The notes under the pieces were generated by a model. It was not told the DNA's origin. It saw only the letters and a list, made by a program, of their open reading frames with translations, and did not search any database. From Pseudomonas sp. CFII64 (GTDB lineage Bacteria > Pseudomonadota > Gammaproteobacteria > Pseudomonadales > Pseudomonadaceae), in assembly GCF_000416235.1 (NCBI RefSeq), contig NZ_ATLO01000020.1, positions 1-64,000 on the forward strand: a DNA stretch of 64,000 nt, given 5' to 3'. This document shows, piece by piece, positions 36,152-44,700 of the stretch. The position numbers and the translations under genes were made by a program. Each line of letters begins with the position of its first letter. Position 1 is the first letter of the stretch.

Positions 36152-36845
36152 TGGAAACGCTCCGAATAGGGTGCGGCGTTGAACTGAAAACCCGGCCATC
36201 CTGATAGGAAGCCGCATTCGATCTGATAATTCTGGCGGGATTACCCACCACCACGGCGTAGTCCGGCACGTCCCGCGTCACCACGGCTCCGGCACCAATG
36301 GTCGCCCAGCGGCCAATGCGCAGACGCGGCAGGACCGTGGCATTGATCCCAATGAACGTGCCATCGCCGATTTCCACGCAACCGGCGATGCTGACACCCG
36401 GTGCCAGGAACACCGAGTGGCCGATCCGGCCCTCATGCCCGATAACGCAGGCGGAACTGATGCTGGTGTTGTCACCCAGCTCGACATCGGCCTGCATGAT
36501 CACGCCCTCCTGCAAATAGCAGCCGACGCCCATTCGGGTCATGCTCAGGTCAATGCCGGGATGGATGAAATTGGTCAGCGTCGCGCCCAGTTCGACCAAT
36601 TCACAGGTGGTTTCATAACGCAGCGCAGTGGAGCCTGTGATCAGATTGACGAAGCGCGCGTCCGGCCCTTTCAGCTCGGGCACGCGCTGGGAACCACCGA
36701 TGACCGGCACGCCAAAAAACAGCGTGCCGTGCCTGGCCGGATTGTTGTCGAGAAACGCAAACTCAACGTTCGCATTGGCGCGACTGACCGAGCCGATCAT
36801 GCGCACGGCTTCCGGGTTCGCTGCGCCCAGCAGATAAATGTTCAC
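36138..36845 (-). CDS. Sugar N-acyltransferase, NeuD/PglD-type hexapeptide repeat
   Basis: A 235-residue two-domain protein: an N-terminal Rossmann-like domain (MNIYLLGAANPEAVRMIG) and a C-terminal left-handed beta-helix with hexapeptide repeats from about residue 105 (IMQADVELGDNTSISSACVIGHEGRIG). The family includes PglD and NeuD, which acylate C4 amino groups of nucleotide sugars. It overlaps the aminotransferase gene by four bases (ATGA), so it most likely acylates that enzyme's product. The acyl group may come from the KAS III encoded downstream. Confidence 0.85.
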   Translation of the reverse strand: MNIYLLGAANPEAVRMIGSVSRANANVEFAFLDNNPARHGTLFFGVPVIGGSQRVPELKGPDARFVNLITGSTALRYETTCELVELGATLTNFIHPGIDLSMTRMGVGCYLQEGVIMQADVELGDNTSISSACVIGHEGRIGHSVFLAPGVSIAGCVEIGDGTFIGINATVLPRLRIGRWATIGAGAVVTRDVPDYAVVVGNPARIIRSNAASYQDGRVFSSTPHPIRSVSNESP

Positions 36846-37978
36846 AACAGGCCTCTGCCGCTGCAGAGATCGCGAAGCACCGCGATGACTCGCAGCTGAT
36901 CGGCATCCGTCATGTCGTGATAACTGGGCAGATTGATCGCCCGTTCCGACAGTGAAAATGCGGTCGGGGTATTCACGGGCGCCTGGTCTGGATCCGTGTG
37001 CTCGAACATCGGCAACGACGACAGCGGCCAGAAAAACACCCGCGCATCAATATCATCAGCCTTGAACGCTTCGATAAGGGTGTCCCGGGTCACGCCAGTC
37101 GACTCGGCGAACACCACGGTGGGCATCCAGTAGCCATTGCGCGAATGATCCGGCTGCGGGTTCATGCTCAGGCCCGGAATCTGCAACAGGGCCTGGGCGT
37201 AGGTATCGAAGATGGCCCGCTTGCGCGCAATCAGGTCATTGATGCGTTCGACCTGGGCGCAGCCGATGGCCGCCTGCAGGTTGCTCATCTTGTATTTGAA
37301 ACCAATGAAGTCAGGCCAGAACTGCCGCGTGCTGCCAGCGACCCGGCCGTGATTGGACAGCGTCAGCACGCGTTCGTAGATTGCTCGATCCGAGGTGACG
37401 AACATGCCGCCTTCGCCGGTGGTCATGGTTTTGGTGCCATGGAACGAGAATGCGCCAAACGCGCCCAGTGACCCGGCAGGTTTGCCCCGCCATTGGGAGC
37501 CGACAGCTTCAGCGGCGTCTTCGATGACCGGAATGCCGAATTCCTCACCAATAGCCAACAGCGCGTCCATGTCGCACAGATTGCCGTACAGATGCACAGC
37601 GACAATGGCTTTGGTACGCGGCCCAATCGCTTCCCGGACTTTAGCCGGATCCAGGCACCAGCTGATTGGCGACACGTCGACGAACACTGGCGTGGCGCCC
37701 AGATAAGTAATCGGTGCGGCGGATGCGATCCAGTTGGTATTACCCAGAATCACTTCATCACCGGCGCCGATGCCCAGTGCCGCCATCCCCATGTGCAGCG
37801 CGCCGGTGCAGCTGGAAGTGGCAATTGCCCAGCTCGCGCCGATGTGTTCGGCGAACGCTTTTTCGAAGCGGTTGATGTAGTCGTAGCAGCGCTCGCCCCA
37901 GCCGTTCTGCACGGCATCCAGCACATAAGCGGCCTCAAGTTCGCCGACGCTGGGTTTGGTGTAATGAATTCTGCTCAT
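36842..37978 (-). CDS. PLP-dependent sugar C4 aminotransferase (perosamine/viosamine synthase type)
   Basis: A 378-residue DegT/DnrJ/EryC1 enzyme. The PLP lysine is K183 in AFSFHGTKTMTTGEGG; IEDAAEAVGSQW is at about 152-163; GNTNWIASAAPITYLGATPVFVD is typical of 4-keto-6-deoxyhexose aminotransferases such as perosamine synthase. The start ATG at 37978 overlaps the methyltransferase stop. Unlike PseC it has FHGTK rather than FHPVK, so it serves the CDP-sugar branch, not pseudaminic acid. Confidence 0.87.
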   Translation of the reverse strand: MSRIHYTKPSVGELEAAYVLDAVQNGWGERCYDYINRFEKAFAEHIGASWAIATSSCTGALHMGMAALGIGAGDEVILGNTNWIASAAPITYLGATPVFVDVSPISWCLDPAKVREAIGPRTKAIVAVHLYGNLCDMDALLAIGEEFGIPVIEDAAEAVGSQWRGKPAGSLGAFGAFSFHGTKTMTTGEGGMFVTSDRAIYERVLTLSNHGRVAGSTRQFWPDFIGFKYKMSNLQAAIGCAQVERINDLIARKRAIFDTYAQALLQIPGLSMNPQPDHSRNGYWMPTVVFAESTGVTRDTLIEAFKADDIDARVFFWPLSSLPMFEHTDPDQAPVNTPTAFSLSERAINLPSYHDMTDADQLRVIAVLRDLCSGRGLL

Positions 37979-39201
37979 CGAAAACTCAGCTCCGGAATCG
38001 CAACAACAAAACGCCCACCCCAACGGCTCACGCAGGCAAACTCATGGGTGATTTCATCTATCAGGTTCCACGGCAGGACCAGCACATAGTCAGGCTTCTC
38101 CAGCGCGATGCGCTCGGGGCCCACCACCGGAATTCGACTGCCCGGCAAGAACTTGCCTTGCTTGTGCGGGTTGGCATCGGCCACCCAGGCCAACAAGTCC
38201 GGTTTGACGCCAGCATAGTTAAGCAAGGTATTGCCCTTGGCGGCCGCGCCATAACCTACGACGCGCTTGCCTTCGGCCTTGGCCTGCAACAGAAAGCGCA
38301 GCAACTCGTGCTTGATACGTTCGGCGGCTGGCGCCAGGGTCGCGTAGAACTCGGGGCGAGTGACACCGGCCAGCGTTTCGGCACTCAATGCCTGCTGCAC
38401 GGCCGGTTGGCGCTCACGCTGCCCACCATCGGCGCGTTGCACGAATACCCGCAGCGAGCCACCGTGAGTCGGCAGATGGCTGACATCAAAAATTTCCAGG
38501 CCATTGCGCTCGCACAATGTCTGCACTGCCGTCAGCGACAGATAGGAATAGTGTTCGTGGTAAAGCGTGTCGAACTGCGCGCCCGCCATGAGCGCCAGCA
38601 GGTGCGGAAACTCGAAAGTCGCCACGCCGTCGGGCTTGAGCAGCACCGCAAAACCCGCGAGGAAATCGTTGATATCCGGCACATGGGCCAGCACGTTATT
38701 GGCCGCCATGAGGTCCGCTGCCCAGCCGTCTTCGACGAGCTGCAACGCGGTCTCGCGGCCGAAAAACAGCTCACGGATTTCCAGACCTTTTTCCCGTGCG
38801 GCCTTGGCGGTGCTGCGGGTGGGCTCGATTCCCAGACAAGGAATGCCGCGCTTGGCAACGTATTGCAGCAGGTAGCCATCATTGGCAGCGATTTCCACCA
38901 CGCGACTTTCAGCCGTCAAGCCGAAGCGCTCAACCATGGTTTCCACATAGCGCTCGGCATGTTGAAGCCAGGTGCTGGAGAACGAGCTGAAGTACGCATA
39001 ATCGGCGTCAAACAGGCTTTCGGCGCTGGTGTAATCCTCGGTCTGGACCAGCCAGCAGCACTGGCAGACCTGAACTTTCAAAGGCACCCATTGCTCGGCG
39101 ACTTCCAGCTGTTCCGCCCGCAAATACGCATTCGAAGGCGGCGCAGTGCCGAGGTCGATCAGCGGCAGATTCAACAGGGTGCCGCAGCCGCGACAGTTCA
39201 T
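37975..39201 (-). CDS. NDP-sugar C-methyltransferase (TylC3/TcaB9 type)
   Basis: A 408-residue three-domain protein. A small N-terminal zinc domain has C3, C6, C46 and C49 (MNCRGCG and CQCC). The SAM domain has VVEIAANDGYLLQYV at about residues 100-115. The C-terminal domain (about 290-408) has VVGYGAAAKGNTLLNYAG, typical of the C-methyltransferase C-terminal domain. Members such as TylC3, NovU and TcaB9 methylate a carbon of 4-keto-6-deoxy sugars. Four-base overlaps with the epimerase and the aminotransferase place it in the middle of the pathway. Confidence 0.85.
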   Translation of the reverse strand: MNCRGCGTLLNLPLIDLGTAPPSNAYLRAEQLEVAEQWVPLKVQVCQCCWLVQTEDYTSAESLFDADYAYFSSFSSTWLQHAERYVETMVERFGLTAESRVVEIAANDGYLLQYVAKRGIPCLGIEPTRSTAKAAREKGLEIRELFFGRETALQLVEDGWAADLMAANNVLAHVPDINDFLAGFAVLLKPDGVATFEFPHLLALMAGAQFDTLYHEHYSYLSLTAVQTLCERNGLEIFDVSHLPTHGGSLRVFVQRADGGQRERQPAVQQALSAETLAGVTRPEFYATLAPAAERIKHELLRFLLQAKAEGKRVVGYGAAAKGNTLLNYAGVKPDLLAWVADANPHKQGKFLPGSRIPVVGPERIALEKPDYVLVLPWNLIDEITHEFACVSRWGGRFVVAIPELSFR

Positions 39202-39758
39202 AAGTGCACTCCGCTAAACCGGGAATCCAGCAATGGATGGGATGCATCCCTTGCCGACAGATTTTTGACAGCCAGCGGCCAGGCAATCGCCAGGCGTGGG
39301 TCATGTACCGACAGACCGCCCTCATGCTCCGGCGCATAGTCAGCGCTGTGCAGGTACAACAATTCGGCATCATCAGTCAGGGTCTGAAAACCATGGGCAA
39401 AGCCTGCCGGGATCAGCAGGCTGCGGCCATCACCAGCGCGCAGGTGTTCGGCATGCCACTGCAAAAAGGTTGCCGAGTCCGGCCGCAAATCCACCGCCAC
39501 GTCCCAGACTTCGCCGCGCAGGCAGGTGATCAGCTTGGCTTCCGGGTGGTCGCCGTTCTGGTAATGCAGGCCACGCACGCTGCCCTGCTCGCGGGTGCAG
39601 GAATGATTGATCTGGCGAATATGAAACGGCTGATCGAAGCCACTCAGGCTGCCCTCGCAGAACAATCGGGAAAAGTGCCCGCGCGTATCTTCGTGACGCT
39701 TGTGCTGTACGCTGAACAGTCCCGCCAACGGCAGCGCCTTCAACAGGAACTCGCTCAT
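39198..39758 (-). CDS. dTDP-4-dehydrorhamnose 3,5-epimerase family protein
   Basis: A 186-residue RmlC-like cupin. Active-site regions are present: HEDTRGHFSRLF, QINHSCTREQGSVRGLHYQ, and AHGFQTLTDDAELLYLHSADY. Since the neighbours make a CDP-sugar, its substrate is probably CDP-4-keto-6-deoxyglucose, and it would epimerise C3 and/or C5 before C-methylation. It overlaps both neighbours by four bases. Confidence 0.88.
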   Translation of the reverse strand: MSEFLLKALPLAGLFSVQHKRHEDTRGHFSRLFCEGSLSGFDQPFHIRQINHSCTREQGSVRGLHYQNGDHPEAKLITCLRGEVWDVAVDLRPDSATFLQWHAEHLRAGDGRSLLIPAGFAHGFQTLTDDAELLYLHSADYAPEHEGGLSVHDPRLAIAWPLAVKNLSARDASHPLLDSRFSGVHL

Positions 39759-40837
39759 TGCTGCTCCTTGTACAGGTCCAACTGAGCCAGCGTCACCTCA
39801 CGCATGTTCTGCCCGGCTTTCCACGCAAGATGCCAATCCAGCGTATGTTCCAGGCACTGTTGCAGCGACCAGCGCGGCTTCCACGCCAGCAGTTGATGGG
39901 CACGGCTGCTGTCCAGGCGCAACAAGCCGGCTTCGTGCAGTTCGCTGGGTTCGACGCGCATGCCGGGCCCGCGAGGCCAGCGACTGGCCAGTAGCTGCAC
40001 CACTTCACCGACGCTGCACATATCGTTTTCGCCGGGGCCAAAGTTCCAGGCACCGGCAAATCGCGGTCCATGTTCGTAAAGGCCGGCGGCCAGCAGCAGA
40101 TAACCCGCCAGTGGTTCCAGCGCGTGCTGCCAGGGGCGTACCGCCTGTGGATAACGCAGGGTCACCGGCTCGTTGGCCGACCAGGCCTTGAGCACATCCG
40201 GTATCAAACGCTCCGGGGCGAAATCACCGCCGCCCAGCACATTGCCCGCACGCGCGGTCGCCAGCGCCAGGCCGTGTTCGGCATAGCGTTCGGCGGCAAA
40301 GAACGACGCCGCGTAGGACTGAGCCAGCAACTCGCAGCAAGCCTTGCTGCTGCTGTAGGGATCATGCCCGCCCAAGGGTTCATTTTCACGATAGGGCCAG
40401 AGCCATTCCTGATTGGCGTAAACCTTGTCGGTGGTCACCAGGACACAGGCGCGCACGCCGCCGATCTGGCGAATGGCTTCGAGCAGATTGAGGGTGCCCA
40501 TGACATTGCTGGAATAGGTGCCCAGCGGATCGCGATAGCCTTCGCGCACCAATGGCTGGGCGGCCAGGTGCAGGACAATCTCCGGCCGCGTCTCGGCGAT
40601 CAGCTCCAGCAAGGCGCCAAGATCACGCAGGTCGCCGCGTTGGTCGTTGATGCCATCGGCGACGCCAGCCAGTTCGAACAGGCTGGGTTCGGTGGAAGGT
40701 GCCAGGGCAAAACCACTGACCTCAGCCCCCAGGCTTTGCAGCCATAGCGTCAACCAGCTGCCTTTGAATCCGGTGTGACCCGTGAGCAATACCCGCTTGC
40801 CACTCCAGAATTGCGAACTCAGTCCCACTGCTTCCAC
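39755..40837 (-). CDS. rfbG: CDP-glucose 4,6-dehydratase
   Basis: A 360-residue short-chain dehydrogenase/reductase. The NAD motif TGHTGFKG is at about residues 19-26 and the catalytic pair Y161/K165 is in DPYSSSKACCE. It converts CDP-glucose to CDP-4-keto-6-deoxyglucose. No ATG is suitable; GTG at 40837, preceded by GGGGAGGCCCC, was chosen, with GTG at 40828 an alternative. Either start overlaps the end of rfbF. Confidence 0.92.
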   Translation of the reverse strand: MEAVGLSSQFWSGKRVLLTGHTGFKGSWLTLWLQSLGAEVSGFALAPSTEPSLFELAGVADGINDQRGDLRDLGALLELIAETRPEIVLHLAAQPLVREGYRDPLGTYSSNVMGTLNLLEAIRQIGGVRACVLVTTDKVYANQEWLWPYRENEPLGGHDPYSSSKACCELLAQSYAASFFAAERYAEHGLALATARAGNVLGGGDFAPERLIPDVLKAWSANEPVTLRYPQAVRPWQHALEPLAGYLLLAAGLYEHGPRFAGAWNFGPGENDMCSVGEVVQLLASRWPRGPGMRVEPSELHEAGLLRLDSSRAHQLLAWKPRWSLQQCLEHTLDWHLAWKAGQNMREVTLAQLDLYKEQQ

Positions 40838-41595
40838 GGGGCCTCCCCGCTCTGCCACAGTTGTTCGAGGTAATTCTTGTCGCGCAGGGTGTCCATCGGA
40901 TGCCAGAAACCATCGTGCTGGAAGGCGGCCAGCTGGCCACGTTCAGCCAGCCCTATCAAAGGCTCGGCTTCCCAGACGGTTTCGTCGTTGGGGATCAGCT
41001 CCAGTACCTGCGGCGATAACACGAAGAATCCGCCATTGATCCAGCCACCGTCGCCACGGGGTTTTTCCGTGAAACCGCTGACCAGATCACCATTACGTTC
41101 CAGCGCGCCGTAGCGACCCGGCGGCTGCACGGCAGTGACTGTGGCCAAGTGTTTGTGAGACAGATGAAAGTCCACCAGCGCACTGATATTGAGATCGGAA
41201 ACGCCGTCGCCATAAGTGAAGCAGAACGCTTCCTCGTCCTGTACATAGCGGCTGGCCCGGCGCAAACGGCCACCGGTCATGGTGTCTTCGCCGGTATCGA
41301 TCAAGGTGACGCGCCATGGCTCGCTGTAGTTCTGATGCACGTCCATGCGGTTGTTGCACATGTCGAAGGTGACGTCAGAGGTGTGCAGGAAATAGTTGGC
41401 GAAAAAGTCCTTGATTGCGTAGCCCTTGTAACCGAGGCAAATCACGAAATCATGAATACCGTGGGCGGAGTACTGCTTCATGATGTGCCAAAGAATTGGC
41501 TTGCCGCCGATTTCGATCATCGGCTTGGGCTTGAGGTGCGATTCCTCACTGATCCGCGTGCCCAAACCGCCTGCCAGGATAACTGCCTTCATCAC
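40819..41595 (-). CDS. rfbF: Glucose-1-phosphate cytidylyltransferase
   Basis: A 258-residue nucleotidyltransferase with the family start KAVILAGGLGTRISEESHLKPKPMIEIGGKPILWHIM. It makes CDP-glucose from CTP and glucose-1-phosphate, the entry to CDP-deoxysugars. Two ATG codons stand in a row (41595 and 41592). It is the first gene of the cassette; the 192 bases before it (41596-41787) hold no gene, and probably contain the promoter. Confidence 0.94.
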   Translation of the reverse strand: MMKAVILAGGLGTRISEESHLKPKPMIEIGGKPILWHIMKQYSAHGIHDFVICLGYKGYAIKDFFANYFLHTSDVTFDMCNNRMDVHQNYSEPWRVTLIDTGEDTMTGGRLRRASRYVQDEEAFCFTYGDGVSDLNISALVDFHLSHKHLATVTAVQPPGRYGALERNGDLVSGFTEKPRGDGGWINGGFFVLSPQVLELIPNDETVWEAEPLIGLAERGQLAAFQHDGFWHPMDTLRDKNYLEQLWQSGEAPWKQWD

Positions 41596-41787
41596 GCTCC
41601 CTCTTTTACTGCACGGGGCTTTGGCACAGCTACTACCGAGCTTTGCAAGTCACCCATAGACGTCGCCATTCGGCACGAGCCCTTCACCGCCGCGCCGGAA
41701 ATCCGCGACTGATGAGAATATATGGGGATCTTGCAGGAAACGCGCCAGCTCGGATTGCCCGAACTGGCGACCTGGGGAACGCCAGGT
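41596..41787. other. Non-coding gap between fgt1 and rfbF
   Basis: No gene was found. A CCTGG/CCAGG hairpin (41771-41785) lies directly after the fgt1 stop but has no T-run. The minus strand has TATATT at about 41721-41726, a possible -10 of the rfbF operon, without a convincing -35. No sigma54 or FliA site was seen. Confidence 0.4.
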
Positions 41788-44700
41788 TCAGTCATCCAGC
41801 CAGCCGTGCTCCCAGTTGCGCAGGTTATCGCCCTGGAGCATGTAGTCGCGCATCACAGCTTCGCGTAGCTGATCGCCCATGCGATAGCTGGCATCAGGAT
41901 CATCCAGATGCATATGAATCGCTTCCAGCCACTCCGAAGTGCTGTTGCTGACCACCCGGGTGCAAGGCAAATACCCGCGATAGGCAGCCGTGTCGGTGCA
42001 GATCACCGGATAACCGCACGCGCCATACTCCAGCAGGCGCAGGTTGCTCTTGCACTCGTTGAAAATGTGAAACTCCAGCGGCGCGAGAGCGAGATCCAGA
42101 TTGAGGCTGGCCAGCCTGGCCGGGTAGGCATCAAGGCCCACTGCGGGATGAAACTCGTGCAGGTAGGGACGCAGCTCATCCGGGCACATGCCAAAGAACA
42201 CCCACTCGACCACATCGGCAAGCTCACGCACTACATCGGCAATGATCGCCAGATCACCGTGGTGACTGGTGCCACCACCCCAGCCAACGCGCGGCTTGCT
42301 CGAGGCTCGACGGCGGCTGCCGGGCAGGTTGTTCCACAGATGCGGCGCCAGCATGTTTGGCACTACCCGGATATCCTGGTGCATGCCTGACAGGGCATCA
42401 GCCAGTGCCGCAGTAGACACCACAACGCGGTCACACAGCCCGATACCGCGCCGCACCAGGCGCTCCATTTCAACGCTGTCCGGCATGTTGCGAATATGCG
42501 AATTTTTCTTCGGCGCCTTGATGACATAGTCATCCAGCTCATAGATGCGCCGGGCGTTGAAATACTTTTTAAACACCTCAATGTCGTTTATTGCCAGCTC
42601 GCTATAGCGACACTGAGTCACGATGACATCCGGTTGCAGGCGCTCGATCTCGATCAGGCTCGGCTGGTCATAGTGGATTTGCCCGATGGCGCGACCTGCA
42701 GCCTCAAGTTCAAGCAAGGGCTGCGTGACCCGATAATGACCCACCGCAGACGTATTGACCGGCAACGCCAATATCGACGGCAGTTGCTTGTGCGAGAAAG
42801 GGCTCCAGCCTGTCAGCAATCCAGGCTCGAGACTGAAACTTGAGCCACCCAGAATGTGCAGGGCCAGGTTGGGGTTGTACGCCGGATCTCTGACGATCAG
42901 CGGTAGCCAGCGCTTGTAGTAGTTTTCCTGCTCCTGTTCACGTAACCGGTCACGTTGCGCGTCGGGAGCAGGTGTCGGCTGGGCACCCAACACCAGTTGT
43001 GAATAGGGCGTCCATACCACCAGGTACCCCGACCGCCTGATACGCAGACACAAGTCCACTTCACTGAGGGCATGTGCAAAATTCTGTTCGTCGAAGCCCC
43101 CAAGCTCATCGAAGACCTGTTTACGCAACAGTAAGCAATCAGGACCCACGGCGCTCAGATCCTGTACCACTTGCAGACGGTGCATGTACCCGGCGGCACT
43201 GAGCATTTCGCCATAGAACGGCACACCGACCGGCCCCTGTAACCCCAGGATCAGGCCCGCATGGACAACCGCGCCGTCAGGACTGAGCACCTTGGCGCCC
43301 ACCACCGCGACCTCGGCGCGCTGCCCATGGTTAAGCAGCTCATCAAGCCATAGCGGCTCGGTAATCACGGCGAACGGGCTGAGCATCAAGACAAATTCGC
43401 CCCGCGCCTGCCCGGCCGCGAAATTGCGCAGCGCGGCAATGTTGCCCTGCTGTGGGTAATTCAGCACCCGCAAGCGGTCGCTGCCCATTTGGGACATGGC
43501 AGCAAACCACTCAACGCTGGCGGTTTGCTGACTGCCATTGTTGATCAGCAGCAGCTCATACTCACCGTAAGCGGTTTTTTCCAGCAGGCTCTGGACGCAG
43601 CGCTGCACAGCCGCCAAATGGTCCTGGCTGGCGATGATAATCGACACCAGCGGCCGTTCGGCATGCACGTAATCAACGCGATTGAGCAATTCATAACTGC
43701 CTGCGCGAATCTCGTGGGCAATGCCCATTCGCTGCAGATGGGCTTGCACCACCACAGGGTTTTGCGCGATAACTTCAGGCATTCCCAGCCACTGAGCGAA
43801 GCCGGACTGCGACTCGACGAGGACCTGCGCAATATGCTCGATCGCCTGGCTGCCGTGAGCCTCAACCAACCGCCAAAGCAAATCGTGGGCGGCCAGCACG
43901 CCGTAGTCCGAGTCGAAACCGCCAACGTTCAACAGCCCCTGGCGTTCGAACGCCAAGGCTCGTCCGACATAGGGAAAGCTGCGCAACATATCAACATTGA
44001 AGTCAGGCTTGAACGCAGGCTCTGCGGACTCCCCATCGACCAATCCACCTTCGTCGGAGTAAATGCAGCGAATATCGGCAAACGCGACTATTCGCTCGGC
44101 CATGACCAGCAAGGCTGGCTCTGGCAGACGATCACCCGCTTGCAAGAGGTAAATCCAGTCGGCGCCATCGAGCTGGCCAAGCAGCTCATTGAGTTGCTGC
44201 TGCCAGTTGCGTTGCAACGGCATGCGCAATACTTGTCCCTCGATCTGCATCTCGGTACAGGCACTCGACAGCACCAGCACCAGCTCCGGCGTATACAGCT
44301 GCTGGGAGATGCTGCGCAAGGTCAGTTCCAGCGCGGCGCTGCCGACCTGATCGTCGATGACGACCGGTACGATTTTCGGCCGCCAATGCCAACCCGCCAA
44401 GGTGTCCGGCAGCAGCTTTTTCTGGGGCGCGGTGAGGGTCCGGCAGGCCAGCCATTGAGCATACATCTGGCCAAAACTCTGGCTTTCTACGCCAACCCGG
44501 TAAGGTAACGCGGCCTGCTTGTTACCGAGCGTGCGCGAGAGCGGCAATTCGCCCCAGACACGCGGAACCTGGGCAGTCTGAGACAAAGCAACGAAAGATA
44601 CCCAGCCGGCAGCAGGAGCCGATTCGCCGCTACGTGCCTCAAGCATCTGCACCAGCCATTTACGCTCCGCCTGTGTGGCATCGAGCATCGGCTGCTGGCG

